Origin: CAWFPR01 sp963817635
GTDB lineage: Bacteria > Acidobacteriota > Vicinamibacteria > Vicinamibacterales > 2-12-FULL-66-21
Direction: 5' to 3'
NCBI GenBank assembly: GCA_963817635.1
Contig: CAWFPR010000005.1
Coordinates: forward strand, 62,001-126,000
DNA length: 64,000 bases
The position numbers were made by a program, and so were the translations under genes. The notes under the pieces were generated by a model, which saw only the letters and a list, made by a program, of their open reading frames with translations, was not told the DNA's origin and did no database searches. Shown one piece after another: positions 22,551 through 31,393 of the stretch. Numbering within the stretch: the first letter of the stretch is position 1; the number at the start of each line of letters is the position of its first letter.

Positions 22551-23687
22551 TCAGACTGCGGCACCCTCGGGATACTGCAGGGCCAACCGCAGTTCCTTCG
22601 CCAGCGATTCGACAGTCGTCCCGCCCCGCTTCCACGCCCCTTCGCTCTCGAACCGCAGATCGCCGATGCGCCGGCCCCACGGCGAGATGACGCGTCCGAT
22701 GGCGCGGAAGTCGGTCCGTTCGGCGTGCTCCTGGTCGAGTCGCCGAACGACGTCGGGCGCCACGCGGACGAAGGCCCTGAGGGCCGTCGCGCTCTTGATG
22801 CTGTACTTCCGGCCGTTCCAGGCGGCGCCGAAGACCTGCGCCACCTGCTTGAGGTAATTCACGAAGAAGCGCTTCGACTCCTCGCGGAAGTCGTCGCCCT
22901 TGCGTCCGGCGCCGAATGCCTCGGTTGCGAAGAGTTTCTTCAGTTCCTGCGCGAGCGGCGCCTGCGCCACGCGCCCCTTTCCCACGCCGAGGAGCTTGAT
23001 CTCGCCGTGGAGCGGCGAATCCTCGCGGTCGTTCAGCGCGCGGACGATGTCGTGGGCCGCCGCGAGACTCTCGTCGCTGTACAGCTGACGGCCGGAGAGC
23101 GACACCAGGTGCGACGCGTTCAGTCGTGTGTGCTTCGCATTGATGGTCACGAACATCTGGACGACGTGGTCGTCGGGCAGCCGGTCGAAGATGACGGCGG
23201 GAACGGTAAAGGTCTCTCCGTCGAAGCGGTCGATGTCGGCGTGCAGCGCGAGCAGGCGGTGCTGGCCGTCGATTGCGCGGAGGATGCCTTCGCGCTCGGG
23301 AACTTTCAATGTGCCGATCGATGCGCCTTCGGAGGCGGGTTCGAAGCGGAGCGCTTCGTCGCAGGAGATGATCACGGCGCCCGGAATCGATGGCAGATCG
23401 CGCGCCTGGCGGCACTGCTCGTAGTACTGGACGAGTTCGTCGATCTTTTTGCGGATGATCTGCCGCTGGTAGGCTTTCTCGCTCGCGCCGATGCGGCGCT
23501 CGAGGAGGTCCCAGTTCACCTTGGTCGGCGTGGCGGCCTTCCTGTGCCCGCCCCGGAGCCCCTGCCCCTTGTCGCCGTAGCTCAGCACTTCGAACCTGAC
23601 GAGCTTGTCGATGTCGTTGGCGGTAAGGGAGGCCTGGTAGAACTGCACGCCGAACTGCTGCATCCGAATCGCGGCGACGTTAATCAT
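22551..23687 (-). CDS. DGQHR-domain (DndB-like) protein
   Basis: 378-residue protein in one frame with the family's signature IDGQHRLLAL near residue 155, preceded by EREGILRA, and with MFVTINAKHTRLNASH after it. The DGQHR superfamily includes DndB, the transcriptional regulator of DNA phosphorothioation (dnd) clusters, and relatives in restriction islands; some have ParB/sulfiredoxin-like folds. No dndA, dndC-E or restriction gene is present in the window, so this is an orphan and its role is unknown. I chose MINVAAIRMQQF (23687) over an in-frame ATG 18 codons earlier because the extra residues look non-coding. A strong terminator follows. Confidence 0.8.
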   Translation of the reverse strand: MINVAAIRMQQFGVQFYQASLTANDIDKLVRFEVLSYGDKGQGLRGGHRKAATPTKVNWDLLERRIGASEKAYQRQIIRKKIDELVQYYEQCRQARDLPSIPGAVIISCDEALRFEPASEGASIGTLKVPEREGILRAIDGQHRLLALHADIDRFDGETFTVPAVIFDRLPDDHVVQMFVTINAKHTRLNASHLVSLSGRQLYSDESLAAAHDIVRALNDREDSPLHGEIKLLGVGKGRVAQAPLAQELKKLFATEAFGAGRKGDDFREESKRFFVNYLKQVAQVFGAAWNGRKYSIKSATALRAFVRVAPDVVRRLDQEHAERTDFRAIGRVISPWGRRIGDLRFESEGAWKRGGTTVESLAKELRLALQYPEGAAV

Positions 23688-23799
23688 AGGCTTGCTGGTT
23701 TTGTGACTCACCGCCCGACGCCGCCCACAGCGTGAGGGCATTCATCCCAATCCGGTGGAGCCGGATGCCGGGCAAATCTTATATTGGGTCGGCTACGGA

Positions 23800-25226
23800 A
23801 TGCACATTCTCTTTGTTTTCGCCCTCCTCGCCCAGGCCGCGGCCCCAGCCCCGGGCCGCCTGGTGGAGCACGTCGCGTGTCCGAGCGATCCGACCCAGAC
23901 CTACACGCTGTATCTGCCCAGCGGCTATACGACCGATCGCCGCTGGCCGCTGCTGTTCGTCTTCGACCCCAGGGGGCGAGGCACGCTCGCGGCCGGGATT
24001 TTCCGTGACGCGGCGGAGAAATACGGCTGGATTATCGCCAGTTCCGACAATACGCAGAGTGACGGCGAATGGGAGCCGAATCGCCGGGCGCTCGCCGCGA
24101 TGTGGCCCGATGTGACGGCCGCTTACCCGGTGGATCCGAAGCGAGTCTATGCTACGGGCTTTTCGGGGGGCGCGACCGTCGCCTGGGTGCTCGGCCGCGC
24201 CACCGGCACGCTCGCGGGCGTGATCGCATCGGGGGCGCCGGACCCGGGGGCGAAGGCTCCGAGCCCTGTGCACTTTGCCTGGTTTGGATCGGCCGGACGG
24301 GCGGACTTCAACTTCCTCGACGCAAAAGCCATCGACGCCTGGATGGCCGCCGCGGGGAACCCGCATCGGCTCGAGTACTTCGATGGGGTTCACCAGTGGC
24401 TGCCAGCCGACCTGGCGATGCGCGCGGTCGGGTGGCTCGAAGCGCTCGCGATGAAAGATGGGCTGCGCCCCCGTGACGCGGCACTCGCCCGGGCGCTGTT
24501 CGACGACGACGTGACCGGAGCCAGGCGTTCTCGAAGCGTCGGGGAATCTGCCCGAGGCCTTCCGGGCGTACAGCTCAGCCGTCGAGACTTACGAAACGCT
24601 GACCGACGTCACGCCCGCGCGGGAACGGCTGCGTGCGCTCGAGTCGGACGACACCGCGAAACGCGCGCGCAACGACCAGGAACACACGGACGACCGCGAG
24701 CGGGCGCGCAAAGGGGAATTCGGCGCCGCACTCGTACGGTTCATGACCGAACAGGCTCGACACGCTGCCGGAACTCCGCGCGGCACTGCACATCGGCTCC
24801 CTCCAGCAGGCGGCAGACGGCGGCGACTACGAAGCGGCCTCCGCGCGGCGAACGCTGGAGCAGATCTTCGTGCAGGTGGCGTTCTACGTCTGGCGCGATC
24901 TGGAGGCCGCCAGGGACTACCGACGTGCAGCGCTGTCGCTCGAAATTGCGGTCCAGATCCACGCGGATCGACCCGCCTTGTGGGTGAATCTCGCCGCGGA
25001 CCGCGCGCGGATGGGATCGAAGGGCGGGGCGATCAAGGCGCTCGAGCGCGCGATCGAGGCAGGTTACAGGAACGCGGCGGGACTCGAATCGGACACACGC
25101 TTCGACGGCATGAGAAAGTCCCGGGACTTCATCGCCCTCGTGCAGAAGATGAAAGGCTCAGCGAATCAGCACATCGACGAGCACGCCGAGGACGAGAAAG
25201 GCCGACATTCCGACCATCATCCATGA
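23800..25226 (+). CDS. secreted alpha/beta-hydrolase with TPR-like C-terminus (frameshifts)
   Basis: A signal peptide (MHILFVFALLAQAAAPAPG) precedes an esterase/dienelactone-hydrolase-like domain: TYTLYLPSGYTTDRRWPLLF, the nucleophile elbow ATGFSGGATVAW, and a late DGVHQW supplying the His. This frame ends near 24520, after which the product continues in shifted frames. The C-terminal ~110 residues read as TPR-like helices (AALSLEIAVQIHADRPALWV; AIKALERAIEAGYRNA). The true 3' end is uncertain: the open frame runs to 25226, overlapping the convergent small membrane gene by 69 bp, but family-like sequence ends near 25155. The substrate is unknown. Confidence 0.65.
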
Positions 25227-25355
25227 GGTCAGCAGCGCGACAGCGTCGAGCAGATCTTCCGGGTAGGTGTGGCCGGTGTGCGGATGGGCGAGATATGCGA
25301 GAAAGCTGCGTTCGTCCTCGAGCCAGACGGGCAGCATACGAGCCTTCGGGATCAT
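25158..25355 (-). CDS. small single-pass membrane protein
   Basis: A 65-residue protein. The first ~40 residues are soluble (VWLEDERSFLAYLAHPHTGH), then one hydrophobic segment (SWMMVGMSAFLVLGVLVDVL) ends almost at the C-terminus. This looks like a genuine C-tail-anchored or single-pass small protein rather than an antisense shadow. It is convergent with, and overlaps, the end of the hydrolase gene. No family recognised. Confidence 0.5.
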   Translation of the reverse strand: MIPKARMLPVWLEDERSFLAYLAHPHTGHTYPEDLLDAVALLTSWMMVGMSAFLVLGVLVDVLIR

Positions 25356-25431
25356 AGGGCCTCCACGGAGATCGAACGGAGCAATGAAGCTGCCAACGGG
25401 AACGTCACTGAAATCGGCGTTGTTTTGAAGC

Positions 25432-26587
25432 TCATGCGCAAGGCGTGAGCGCCGCGGAGGACACCTCGGCCTCAGGAGCGAACGAAGACGCTACGGTTGC
25501 GTTGGGACCTCGGCAGGCGGCGCGGGGAGTGGTCCGCCACCAGCCCACAAATCGGTCCTTTGCGACAGAACAGATCAGCATCAGTACGGTGAAGACGCCG
25601 AGCGCGACCCAGGCGGATCCGAACGTCAGCGCCTTGTGCAATGGCAGCGACAGCAGTCCGTAGACCATCTCGACGTGGATCCAGTAGATGAAAAGCGAGG
25701 TGCGCCCGAACTGCTGCATGGGGCTCCACCAGCCCGGTGTCAGCAGCTCCCACCCGTAGGCCGTTCCGACCGCCGCCGTCATCAGACCGAGCCGCAGGAA
25801 GAAGAAGCTGGGTGAACTGGTCCAGAAGTCAGAGCGTGGCGTACGGCGTCGGCGCGAACGACGCGGCGTACGCGAGAATCGCCATCGCTGCGCCGGCGGC
25901 GACGAACCCCACGTTCAGCCGGGTCTCGGACTCGCGCGTCCGGGACGCGTCGATCCCGAGACCGAGAACCGCGCCGGCGAAGACGAACCCGGCCCAGGGG
26001 AAGAAGGCGAAGTTCGTGAGGCCCGGAATCGGCCGCAGGTAGGCCTGAATCGGATCGGGCACCCCGTCGAGCAGGGGCGTCGCTCGCACGATCGGTGTGA
26101 GGAGCGCCATGGCCAGGGTCGCGGCGACATACGCGGCATAGCGCCGCTTCGTCACGCCCGCCCATCCCCACAGTGCGGCCGCCGCCATGATCGACGGCCC
26201 CATGATGTTGAGGATGTCGACCCGCAGGAGCGTTGTCGGCGATCCCCATCCGAGCACCCAGGCCTGGGCGCGAAAGAGGAACGCCAGCAGGAAGATTTCG
26301 AGGCCGCGCCGCACGACCGCGCGGGCCGCCGCCGCGTGATCGCCGAACCGCCTGTCCTTGGACGCCGCGGACAGGACGACCGAGACGCCGGCCAGGAAAA
26401 GAAAGAGGGGCGCTCCGAACCCGCCGAGTATCATCGACCAGCCGTAGGCCGTCGACTGGCGATCCCCGACGCGGGTCCAGCTGTCGATGACGTGCGCCTC
26501 GATCATGATGAGCACGGCGAGGCCGCGCATCCAGTCGAGGTAGCCGCGTCGCGGACGCGCACGACCGGCCGCGGGGTCGATGGCCAC
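25432..26587 (-). CDS. DUF1624/acyltransferase-like multi-pass membrane protein (one frameshift)
   Basis: About 385 residues, roughly ten transmembrane segments. It opens with YLDWMRGLAVLIMIEAHVID, the Arg-Gly-Leu and His arrangement of heparan-glucosaminide N-acetyltransferase-like/acyltransferase-3-related proteins, and includes FGAPLFLFLAGVSVVLS and, after a frame change near 25825, GRTSLFIYWIHVEMVYG. Such proteins transfer acyl groups from cytoplasmic donors to envelope glycans; the acceptor here is unknown. The GTG start is one base after the OsmC stop, so the genes are translationally close. Confidence 0.75.
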
Positions 26588-26588
26588 G

Positions 26589-27017
26589 TCAGGCGACGGA
26601 TGCGACCGAGAACGTGACGTCGAAGGCGATGTCCTGCCGCAGCGAGTGCCACACCGAGCAGTACTTGTCGCGCGAGAGTTCGATCGCGCGCGCGATCTGG
26701 TCGCTCGGAACCGGCCCCGTGACCGTGTAGGCCAGCGTGATCGCGGTGAAGCGGCGCGGCTCGCGATCGGCGCGTGTGCCGGTCAGGTCCGCGCGCAGTC
26801 CCTGAAGGTCGTGGCGCCCCTTCCTGAGGATGTGCACCACGTCCATCGCCATGCACGCCGCCAGGCCGAAGGCCAGCGCCTGCATCGGCGACGGTCCGGC
26901 CGCCGACGCGCTGTCGAGCGTCATCGCGACATCACCGGATCGAGCGCCGAATACGAGGTCGTGCTCCCAGACCAGTTCGACGACGGTTGGAGGCTTCACC
27001 GCGGGTGTGTCAGGCAT
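26589..27017 (-). CDS. OsmC family protein
   Basis: 142-residue OsmC/Ohr-superfamily protein, intact. Features are GPSPMQALAFGLAACMAMDVVHIL, carrying the family's conserved Cys in an alpha-helix, and a later CSVWHSL with the second Cys. Family members reduce organic hydroperoxides using the Cys pair. It sits between the FTR1 permease and the acyltransferase-like gene on the same strand, so co-transcription with iron uptake (a source of peroxide stress) is plausible but unproven. Confidence 0.85.
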   Translation of the reverse strand: MPDTPAVKPPTVVELVWEHDLVFGARSGDVAMTLDSASAAGPSPMQALAFGLAACMAMDVVHILRKGRHDLQGLRADLTGTRADREPRRFTAITLAYTVTGPVPSDQIARAIELSRDKYCSVWHSLRQDIAFDVTFSVASVA

Positions 27018-27061
27018 TGGGCGATTCTAACTCGGCGCGGCCGCGCCGGCCGCGCCGGCCG

Positions 27062-27829
27062 TCAAGCCGCCTGGGAGCGGTGCGACGCGCGCGCGATGAG
27101 TCCCGCGATGGCCAGCCACGCGAGCGGCAAGGCGACGAGCATGTAGGTCAGGTACTGGCCGTAGACGCCATCGGGGCCGAACGGTTCGGTCGCGTCATGC
27201 CACGGCTGGCTGTTCGGGAAGATGTTGGCCTCGGTCAGTTCGTGGAACCCGTAGATCAGGAGCTGGACGACGAAGATCAGCAGGAAGATCGCGGTGACCT
27301 GGAAGAACCGCGACAGGTTCACGCGGTAGCCATAGCGGGACCACAGCCACGCCACGAACGCCGCGCCAAGCGTTCCGGCCGCCGCGCCCGTCACGATATG
27401 CGGCGACTTGACCTGGAACAGCAGCGAGTTCATGAGGAGCGCCGTTTCCATGCCCTCGCGCGTGATCATCAGGAGCGTGAATCCGAAGACACCGAAGAAC
27501 GCGGCGCGGCCGACTTTGACCGACGAGGCCTCCAGGCGTCCTTCGATTTCCCGCTTCATTCGCTTCCCCGCCCGCCACATGTGCATCGTCAGGGACGCGA
27601 CGAGGACGGCCGCGGTGAGCGCCAGGACACCTTCCCACAGGGACTGGTTGTTCGCCCGGGCCAGCAGGACGCCGGCGGCAATGCTGAGGACGACCGCAAC
27701 CCCGATGCCCCAGTGGACGGCCGGCAGCAGGGCCCCGCGGCCGGTTTTCTTGAGATACGCAAGGCTGATGGCGACGATCAGGAAGGCCTCGAGGCCCTCG
27801 CGGAGAGTGATTACGAACGCTGTCATCAT
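27062..27829 (-). CDS. FTR1 family high-affinity iron permease
   Basis: 255-residue, seven-pass inner-membrane permease. The two iron-binding REXXE-type motifs are present: REGLE at residues 10-14 (MMTAFVITLREGLEAFLIVA) and REGME about residue 125 in MITREGMETALLM. FTR1 proteins import Fe3+, often with a periplasmic or oxidase partner; none is adjacent. I chose the first of two consecutive ATGs. Upstream lies a 25-bp palindrome shared with the divergent dipeptidase gene. OsmC and an acyltransferase-like gene follow on the same strand. Confidence 0.9.
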   Translation of the reverse strand: MMTAFVITLREGLEAFLIVAISLAYLKKTGRGALLPAVHWGIGVAVVLSIAAGVLLARANNQSLWEGVLALTAAVLVASLTMHMWRAGKRMKREIEGRLEASSVKVGRAAFFGVFGFTLLMITREGMETALLMNSLLFQVKSPHIVTGAAAGTLGAAFVAWLWSRYGYRVNLSRFFQVTAIFLLIFVVQLLIYGFHELTEANIFPNSQPWHDATEPFGPDGVYGQYLTYMLVALPLAWLAIAGLIARASHRSQAA

Positions 27830-27884
27830 GAGACGTGATCCCGCACAAAATGAGACTAATCGCGTTTTCAAGCCTATCGCGCCG

Positions 27885-27909
27885 ATATCCGACCAGTCAA
27901 GTCGGATAT
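27885..27909. promoter_or_regulatory. 25-bp palindromic operator between FTR1 and dipeptidase genes
   Basis: ATATCCGAC and GTCGGATAT flank a 7-bp spacer; one further base pair extends each arm. The 25-bp layout matches, as I recall it, the type 1 IscR consensus (ATASYYGACT ... AGTCRRSTAT) at most conserved positions. The site lies 56 bp upstream of the FTR1 ATG and 88 bp upstream of the dipeptidase ATG, consistent with Rrf2-family, iron-responsive control of the permease. Confidence 0.6.
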
Positions 27910-27997
27910 CGTTAGGGAGTGGAATCGGCTCTTCGAGGCCTGACCCAATCGCAGTAACATGAACGGTCCCGCACGCCGGCCACTCAGGGACAACGAA

Positions 27998-29251
27998 ATG
28001 TTGAAAAACACAACGCTGCTCGCGATTTTTCTCCTGCTGCCCATGACCACCCTCAGCTCCCAGCAGCCGACCGATCAGGCGCTGCTCGAACGCGCCCGGG
28101 CACTCCACAGGCAGGCGCCGCTCATCGACGGGCACAACGACTACCCGTGGGCGGTCCGCGAAAAAGCCGGGCGGGACCTGTCCAGGCTCGATATCTCGAA
28201 GCCGCAGCCGTCGATCATGACCGACATCCCCCGCCTGCGGGCCGGTGGCCTGTCGGGGCAGTTCTGGTCGGTCTACGTCCCGGCCGAACTCGCCGGACAG
28301 GCCGCCGTGACCGCCACGATGGAGGAGATCGACACCGTCTACTCGATGATCCGGAAGTACCCGGAGACGTTCGAGCTGGCGACGACGGCCGACGACGTGG
28401 AGCGGATTTTCCGGAAGGGCCGGATCGCGTCGCTCATCGGCATGGAGGGCGGGCACTCGATCGACAACTCGCTCGCCACGCTGCGCATGTTCAACAGGCT
28501 CGGCGCGAAGTACATGACGCTCACCCACTCGAAGAACGTGGCCTGGGCGGACTCGGCGACCGACGATCCGAAGCTTGGCGGCCTCTCGCCGTTCGGCGAG
28601 GAAGTGGTGCGCGAGATGAACTGGCTCGGCATGATGGTCGATCTGAGCCACGTCTCGCCGGACACGATGGACGACGCGATCCGGGTGAGCCAGGCGCCCG
28701 TGATCTTCTCGCACTCCGACGCGCGGGCGCTCAACGACGTCCCGCGCAACGTGCCGGACACCATCCTCCGGCAGCTGCCGAAGAACGGCGGCGTCGTGAT
28801 GGTCACGTTCGTTCCCGGCTTCCTGTCCGCGAAGGTCGCCGCATGGAGCACGCTCCAGAGCGCCGAGCAGGAGCGCCTGGCCGCGCAATTCCCGGCCGAC
28901 GCCGCGGCGGTGAAGAACGGCGTCGATACGTGGACGAGGGCGCACCCCGCCCCGCGCGCGACGATCGCCGATGCCGCCGACCACATCGACCACATCCGTC
29001 AGATTGCCGGGATCGACCACATCGGGCTCGGCGGCGACTTCGACGGCATCGAGAGCGTGGTGCTCGGCCTCGAGGATGTGTCCACCTACCCGGCGCTCAC
29101 GGCCGAACTGCTGCGGCGCGGCTACACGGACGACGAGATCAGGAAGATCATCGGCGGCAATATCCTGCGGGTGATGCGCGAGGTGGAGAAGGTGTCGAAG
29201 CGGCTCCAGTCCGAGCGCGGGCCCTCGACGCTGCTGTTCGAGGGCAAATAG
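27998..29251 (+). CDS. membrane dipeptidase, M19 family
   Basis: 417-residue exported zinc dipeptidase in one frame. A signal peptide (MLKNTTLLAIFLLLPMTTLS) precedes PLIDGHNDYPWAVRE with the His-x-Asp Zn ligands, then LIGMEGGHSIDNSL with the bridging Glu, YMTLTHSKN, VDLSHVSPDTM and VIFSHSDARAL with further His ligands, and IGLGGDFDGIES. AGGGA upstream supports the ATG at 27998 over one 13 codons earlier. It hydrolyses dipeptides, including D-amino-acid or dehydro forms in relatives, and is likely periplasmic. The SGNH hydrolase starts 40 bp downstream. Confidence 0.92.
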   Translation: MLKNTTLLAIFLLLPMTTLSSQQPTDQALLERARALHRQAPLIDGHNDYPWAVREKAGRDLSRLDISKPQPSIMTDIPRLRAGGLSGQFWSVYVPAELAGQAAVTATMEEIDTVYSMIRKYPETFELATTADDVERIFRKGRIASLIGMEGGHSIDNSLATLRMFNRLGAKYMTLTHSKNVAWADSATDDPKLGGLSPFGEEVVREMNWLGMMVDLSHVSPDTMDDAIRVSQAPVIFSHSDARALNDVPRNVPDTILRQLPKNGGVVMVTFVPGFLSAKVAAWSTLQSAEQERLAAQFPADAAAVKNGVDTWTRAHPAPRATIADAADHIDHIRQIAGIDHIGLGGDFDGIESVVLGLEDVSTYPALTAELLRRGYTDDEIRKIIGGNILRVMREVEKVSKRLQSERGPSTLLFEGK

Positions 29252-29291
29252 CGGGACGGCCGTCCTCCGGAGAAGGTCCACGGGCAGGCGC

Positions 29292-29895
29292 ATGACGGCA
29301 GGACTGCGGATAGTCGCGATGGGTGATTCGACGACCGCCGGCACGCCCGGATGGCAGTCGCCGGTCGAGGCCCCGCCCGACGGCGCCGGTGACGAAACCA
29401 GCCAGTACCGTGTACTGGCTGATGCGGGCGCACCCCGAATGGACGGTGCTGAACCGCGGCGTGAACGGCGAGCGCAGCGATCAGATTCGAGCCCGCTTCG
29501 AGCGCGACGTGATCCAGGCGGCACCGGCGGTCGTCGTGATCATCGCCGGGGTGAACGATGTCTACCAGGGGCGCCCGGCGGCGCACGTGACGGCCGAGCT
29601 GCGGGCGATGTACGATCGGTCGGCTGCCGCGGATATCAGGGTCGTGGCGGGAACGATCATCCCCTACAACACCGCCACACCGGACCAGAACGCCAGCATG
29701 CACGCCGTCAACGCGTGGATCCGGCAGCAGGCCGACACGGATCCGAACGTCGAGTTCGTGGATACCCGTGCGGCGGCTGCCGCCCCCGGCGCGCCGGATC
29801 GCCTGTTCGAATCGCCAGACGGCCTGCACCCCTCGCCGGCGGGCTACCGCCGGATGGCAGGTGCGGTACAAAGAGTGCTTGAAAGCAGGATCTAG
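29292..29895 (+). CDS. SGNH/GDSL hydrolase (one frameshift)
   Basis: About 200 residues with the SGNH blocks: block I nucleophile in IVAMGDSTTAG, the Gly block in VLNRGVNGERS, the Asn block in IIAGVNDVYQG and block V DGLHPSPAGYRRM with the catalytic Asp/His. No signal peptide is obvious. The frame changes once near 29405, after GDETSQY. Family members are esterases or lipases, often deacetylating sugars or peptidoglycan; the substrate is unknown. It follows the dipeptidase closely on the same strand. Confidence 0.8.
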
Positions 29896-29957
29896 CGCGG
29901 AATCGCGGTTCGCTCCGACGTCCAGCCTCAGGCTCCGGGAGTTCAGGATTCAGCCAT

Positions 29958-30863
29958 ATGCCTAAGCGTGCGTTTGCCGCTGCCCTCTCGTCGCCGCCGC
30001 TGTCGCCGGCGCACTGACTGTCCACCCGAGTGCGCAGCAGAAGTTCAAAGTGTCCACCAGCACGGTCGCCATCTACGTGACGGTGATGGACGCCGACAAG
30101 CGTCTCGTGCCGGACCTCATTCAGGAAGATTTCGAGGTCTACGACAACGGCAAGCTCCAGCCGATCACGTCGTTCGACAACCACCCGCTGCCGATCACGG
30201 TGACGGTGATGCTCGATACGAGCGGCAGCATGACCGTGGCGCTGGATCTCGTGAAGCGCGCAGCCGAGCAGTTCCTGATCCGGCTGCTGCCGGACGACAT
30301 GGGGATGGTGGGGGCGTTCAACGACAAGATCGAGTTCCATCCCGCCACCTTCACGGCCAATCGCGACGAGCTGGTCGGTCTTCTGAGCGAGCTCGACTTC
30401 GGCTATCCCACCCGCCTGTACGACGCGATCAACGAGAGCATCACGCAGCTCGAGGGCATCCAGGGACGCAAGGTGGTGCTGGTGTTCACGGACGGCGAAG
30501 ACACCGCGAGCAGGACTTGGGGCGGGCAAGGTGACGGATCGCGCCCGCGCCGAGGACGTGATGGTCTATTCGATCGGCCTGCAGAACGAATATTTCAACG
30601 GCCAGCGTCAGGTCCGTTCGAATCCCGATCGCGGGTTGAAGAACCTGTCGGGCGAGACCGGCGGCGGGTTTTTCCTGTTGAAGAAGACGGATGAACTCGG
30701 CTCGACCTTCACGCGCGTCGCCGAGGAACTGCACAGCCAGTACGTGCTGGGATTCTCTCCGGAGGTCATGGACGGCAAGGTACACAAGCTGGAGGTGCGC
30801 CTGAAGAAGCCGGGAATGGAAGCGCGGGCGCGGAAGAGCTACCTGGCCACCGCCACGAAATAG
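29958..30863 (+). CDS. secreted VWFA-domain protein, Acidobacterial VWFA-related type (two frameshifts)
   Basis: About 302 residues once joined. A signal peptide (MPKRAFAAAL, continuing after a frame change near 29995) is followed by STVAIYVTVMDADKRLVPDL, QEDFEVYDNGKLQPI and the MIDAS motif MLDTSGSMTVALD, with the second metal site in VFTDGEDTAS. After a frame change near 30525 it ends SQYVLGFSPEVMDGKVHKLE and VRLKKPGMEARARKSY. This VxVxVxDxxGxxVxxL-DFEVxDNG preface is characteristic of the VWFA-related family abundant in Acidobacteria. The function is unknown; a ligand-binding envelope role is inferred. Confidence 0.8.
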
Positions 30864-30922
30864 TCACACAACTTTCGGCCGGGCCGCGCCGTCTAACCCG
30901 GGTGAAAGGACGGGTACACACC

Positions 30923-31009
30923 ATGCGCAGCTGGGATTTTTCGAGCAATGCGGAGGCGCTCGTGGCGGTCCTCCTCGTCGTCGTCCTGCTCGCGGTCACC
31001 TTCTCCTGA
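30923..31009 (+). CDS. candidate 28-residue single-pass small protein
   Basis: MRSWDFSSNAEALVAVLLVV continues with a hydrophobic stretch to VTFS. One membrane-spanning segment fills the C-terminal half. It lies between the VWFA gene and a hairpin, on the same strand. The Shine-Dalgarno match (AAGGA) is too far upstream to be convincing, so translation is uncertain. Confidence 0.3.
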   Translation: MRSWDFSSNAEALVAVLLVVVLLAVTFS

Positions 31010-31016
31010 AGCCGGC

Positions 31017-31045
31017 GGAGACCGGAGGCTCGAGCCTCCGTCTCC
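31017..31045. terminator. hairpin between convergent genes
   Basis: GGAGA/TCTCC pairs around an 18-bp perfect palindrome (CGGAGGCTC / GAGCCTCCG) with a single bulged base. It lies between the rightward VWFA/small gene and the leftward moaD-like gene and could stop both. There is no T-run. Confidence 0.45.
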
Positions 31046-31079
31046 GCGCGGGCTCTCCAGACACGACAGCCGGAGGTCA

Positions 31080-31331
31080 TCACCCGCCGGAGATCGTCGG
31101 AATGACCTCCACGACGTCGCCATCCTGCAACGCGCGCTCCCGCGCACGAAACAGCAGCATCTCGTCGTTGACCGCGAAGTTGAACACCGAGTCGTTCAGC
31201 TGATCGCCGAAGCCCGGGATGCGCCGATCGATCACCTCGATCAACTCGGCGATCGTCGCCACCGGCTCGTGCACCACGAGCGTGTGGCCGGCCGACGAGT
31301 CGAGTGTCGACGGGAGGCGAACGGTAATCAT
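31080..31331 (-). CDS. MoaD/ThiS-family sulfur carrier protein
   Basis: 83-residue ubiquitin-fold protein: MITVRLPSTLDS, then RRIPGFGDQLND and FRARERALQDGDVVEVIPTI, ending in SGG, the Gly-Gly terminus that is adenylated and thiocarboxylated in MoaD/ThiS. It sits directly downstream of the AOR-family gene on the same strand, 62 bp after its stop. MoaD-like proteins encoded beside aldehyde oxidoreductases are thought to serve tungsto/molybdopterin synthesis. A heptamer repeat lies just upstream of its start. Confidence 0.85.
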   Translation of the reverse strand: MITVRLPSTLDSSAGHTLVVHEPVATIAELIEVIDRRIPGFGDQLNDSVFNFAVNDEMLLFRARERALQDGDVVEVIPTISGG

Positions 31332-31357
31332 GTTGTCACTCGCCAGGACCCTCTGCT

Positions 31358-31384
31358 TCTTCCATTTTCCATTTTCCATTTCCA
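31358..31384. repeat. short heptamer repeat (TTTTCCA family)
   Basis: Four units of about 7 bp (TCTTCCA, TTTTCCA twice, TTTCCA) lie between the AOR stop and the moaD-like start. The same heptamer family recurs at 36379-36420 in front of another gene. Confidence 0.6.
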
Positions 31385-31393
31385 CCGTCGCCA

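Noticed and set aside
27026..27061. GC-only palindrome (GGCGCGGCCGCGCC) between OsmC and FTR1
   Set aside because: Low-complexity GC sequence; no loop or T-run supports a terminator, and the genes on both sides are co-directional.
27062..29524. An 820-codon leftward open frame antisense to the dipeptidase and SGNH genes
   Set aside because: Only its last ~255 codons (FTR1) have family motifs; the rest is a GC-driven shadow of the M19 dipeptidase, which has all its zinc ligands on the other strand.
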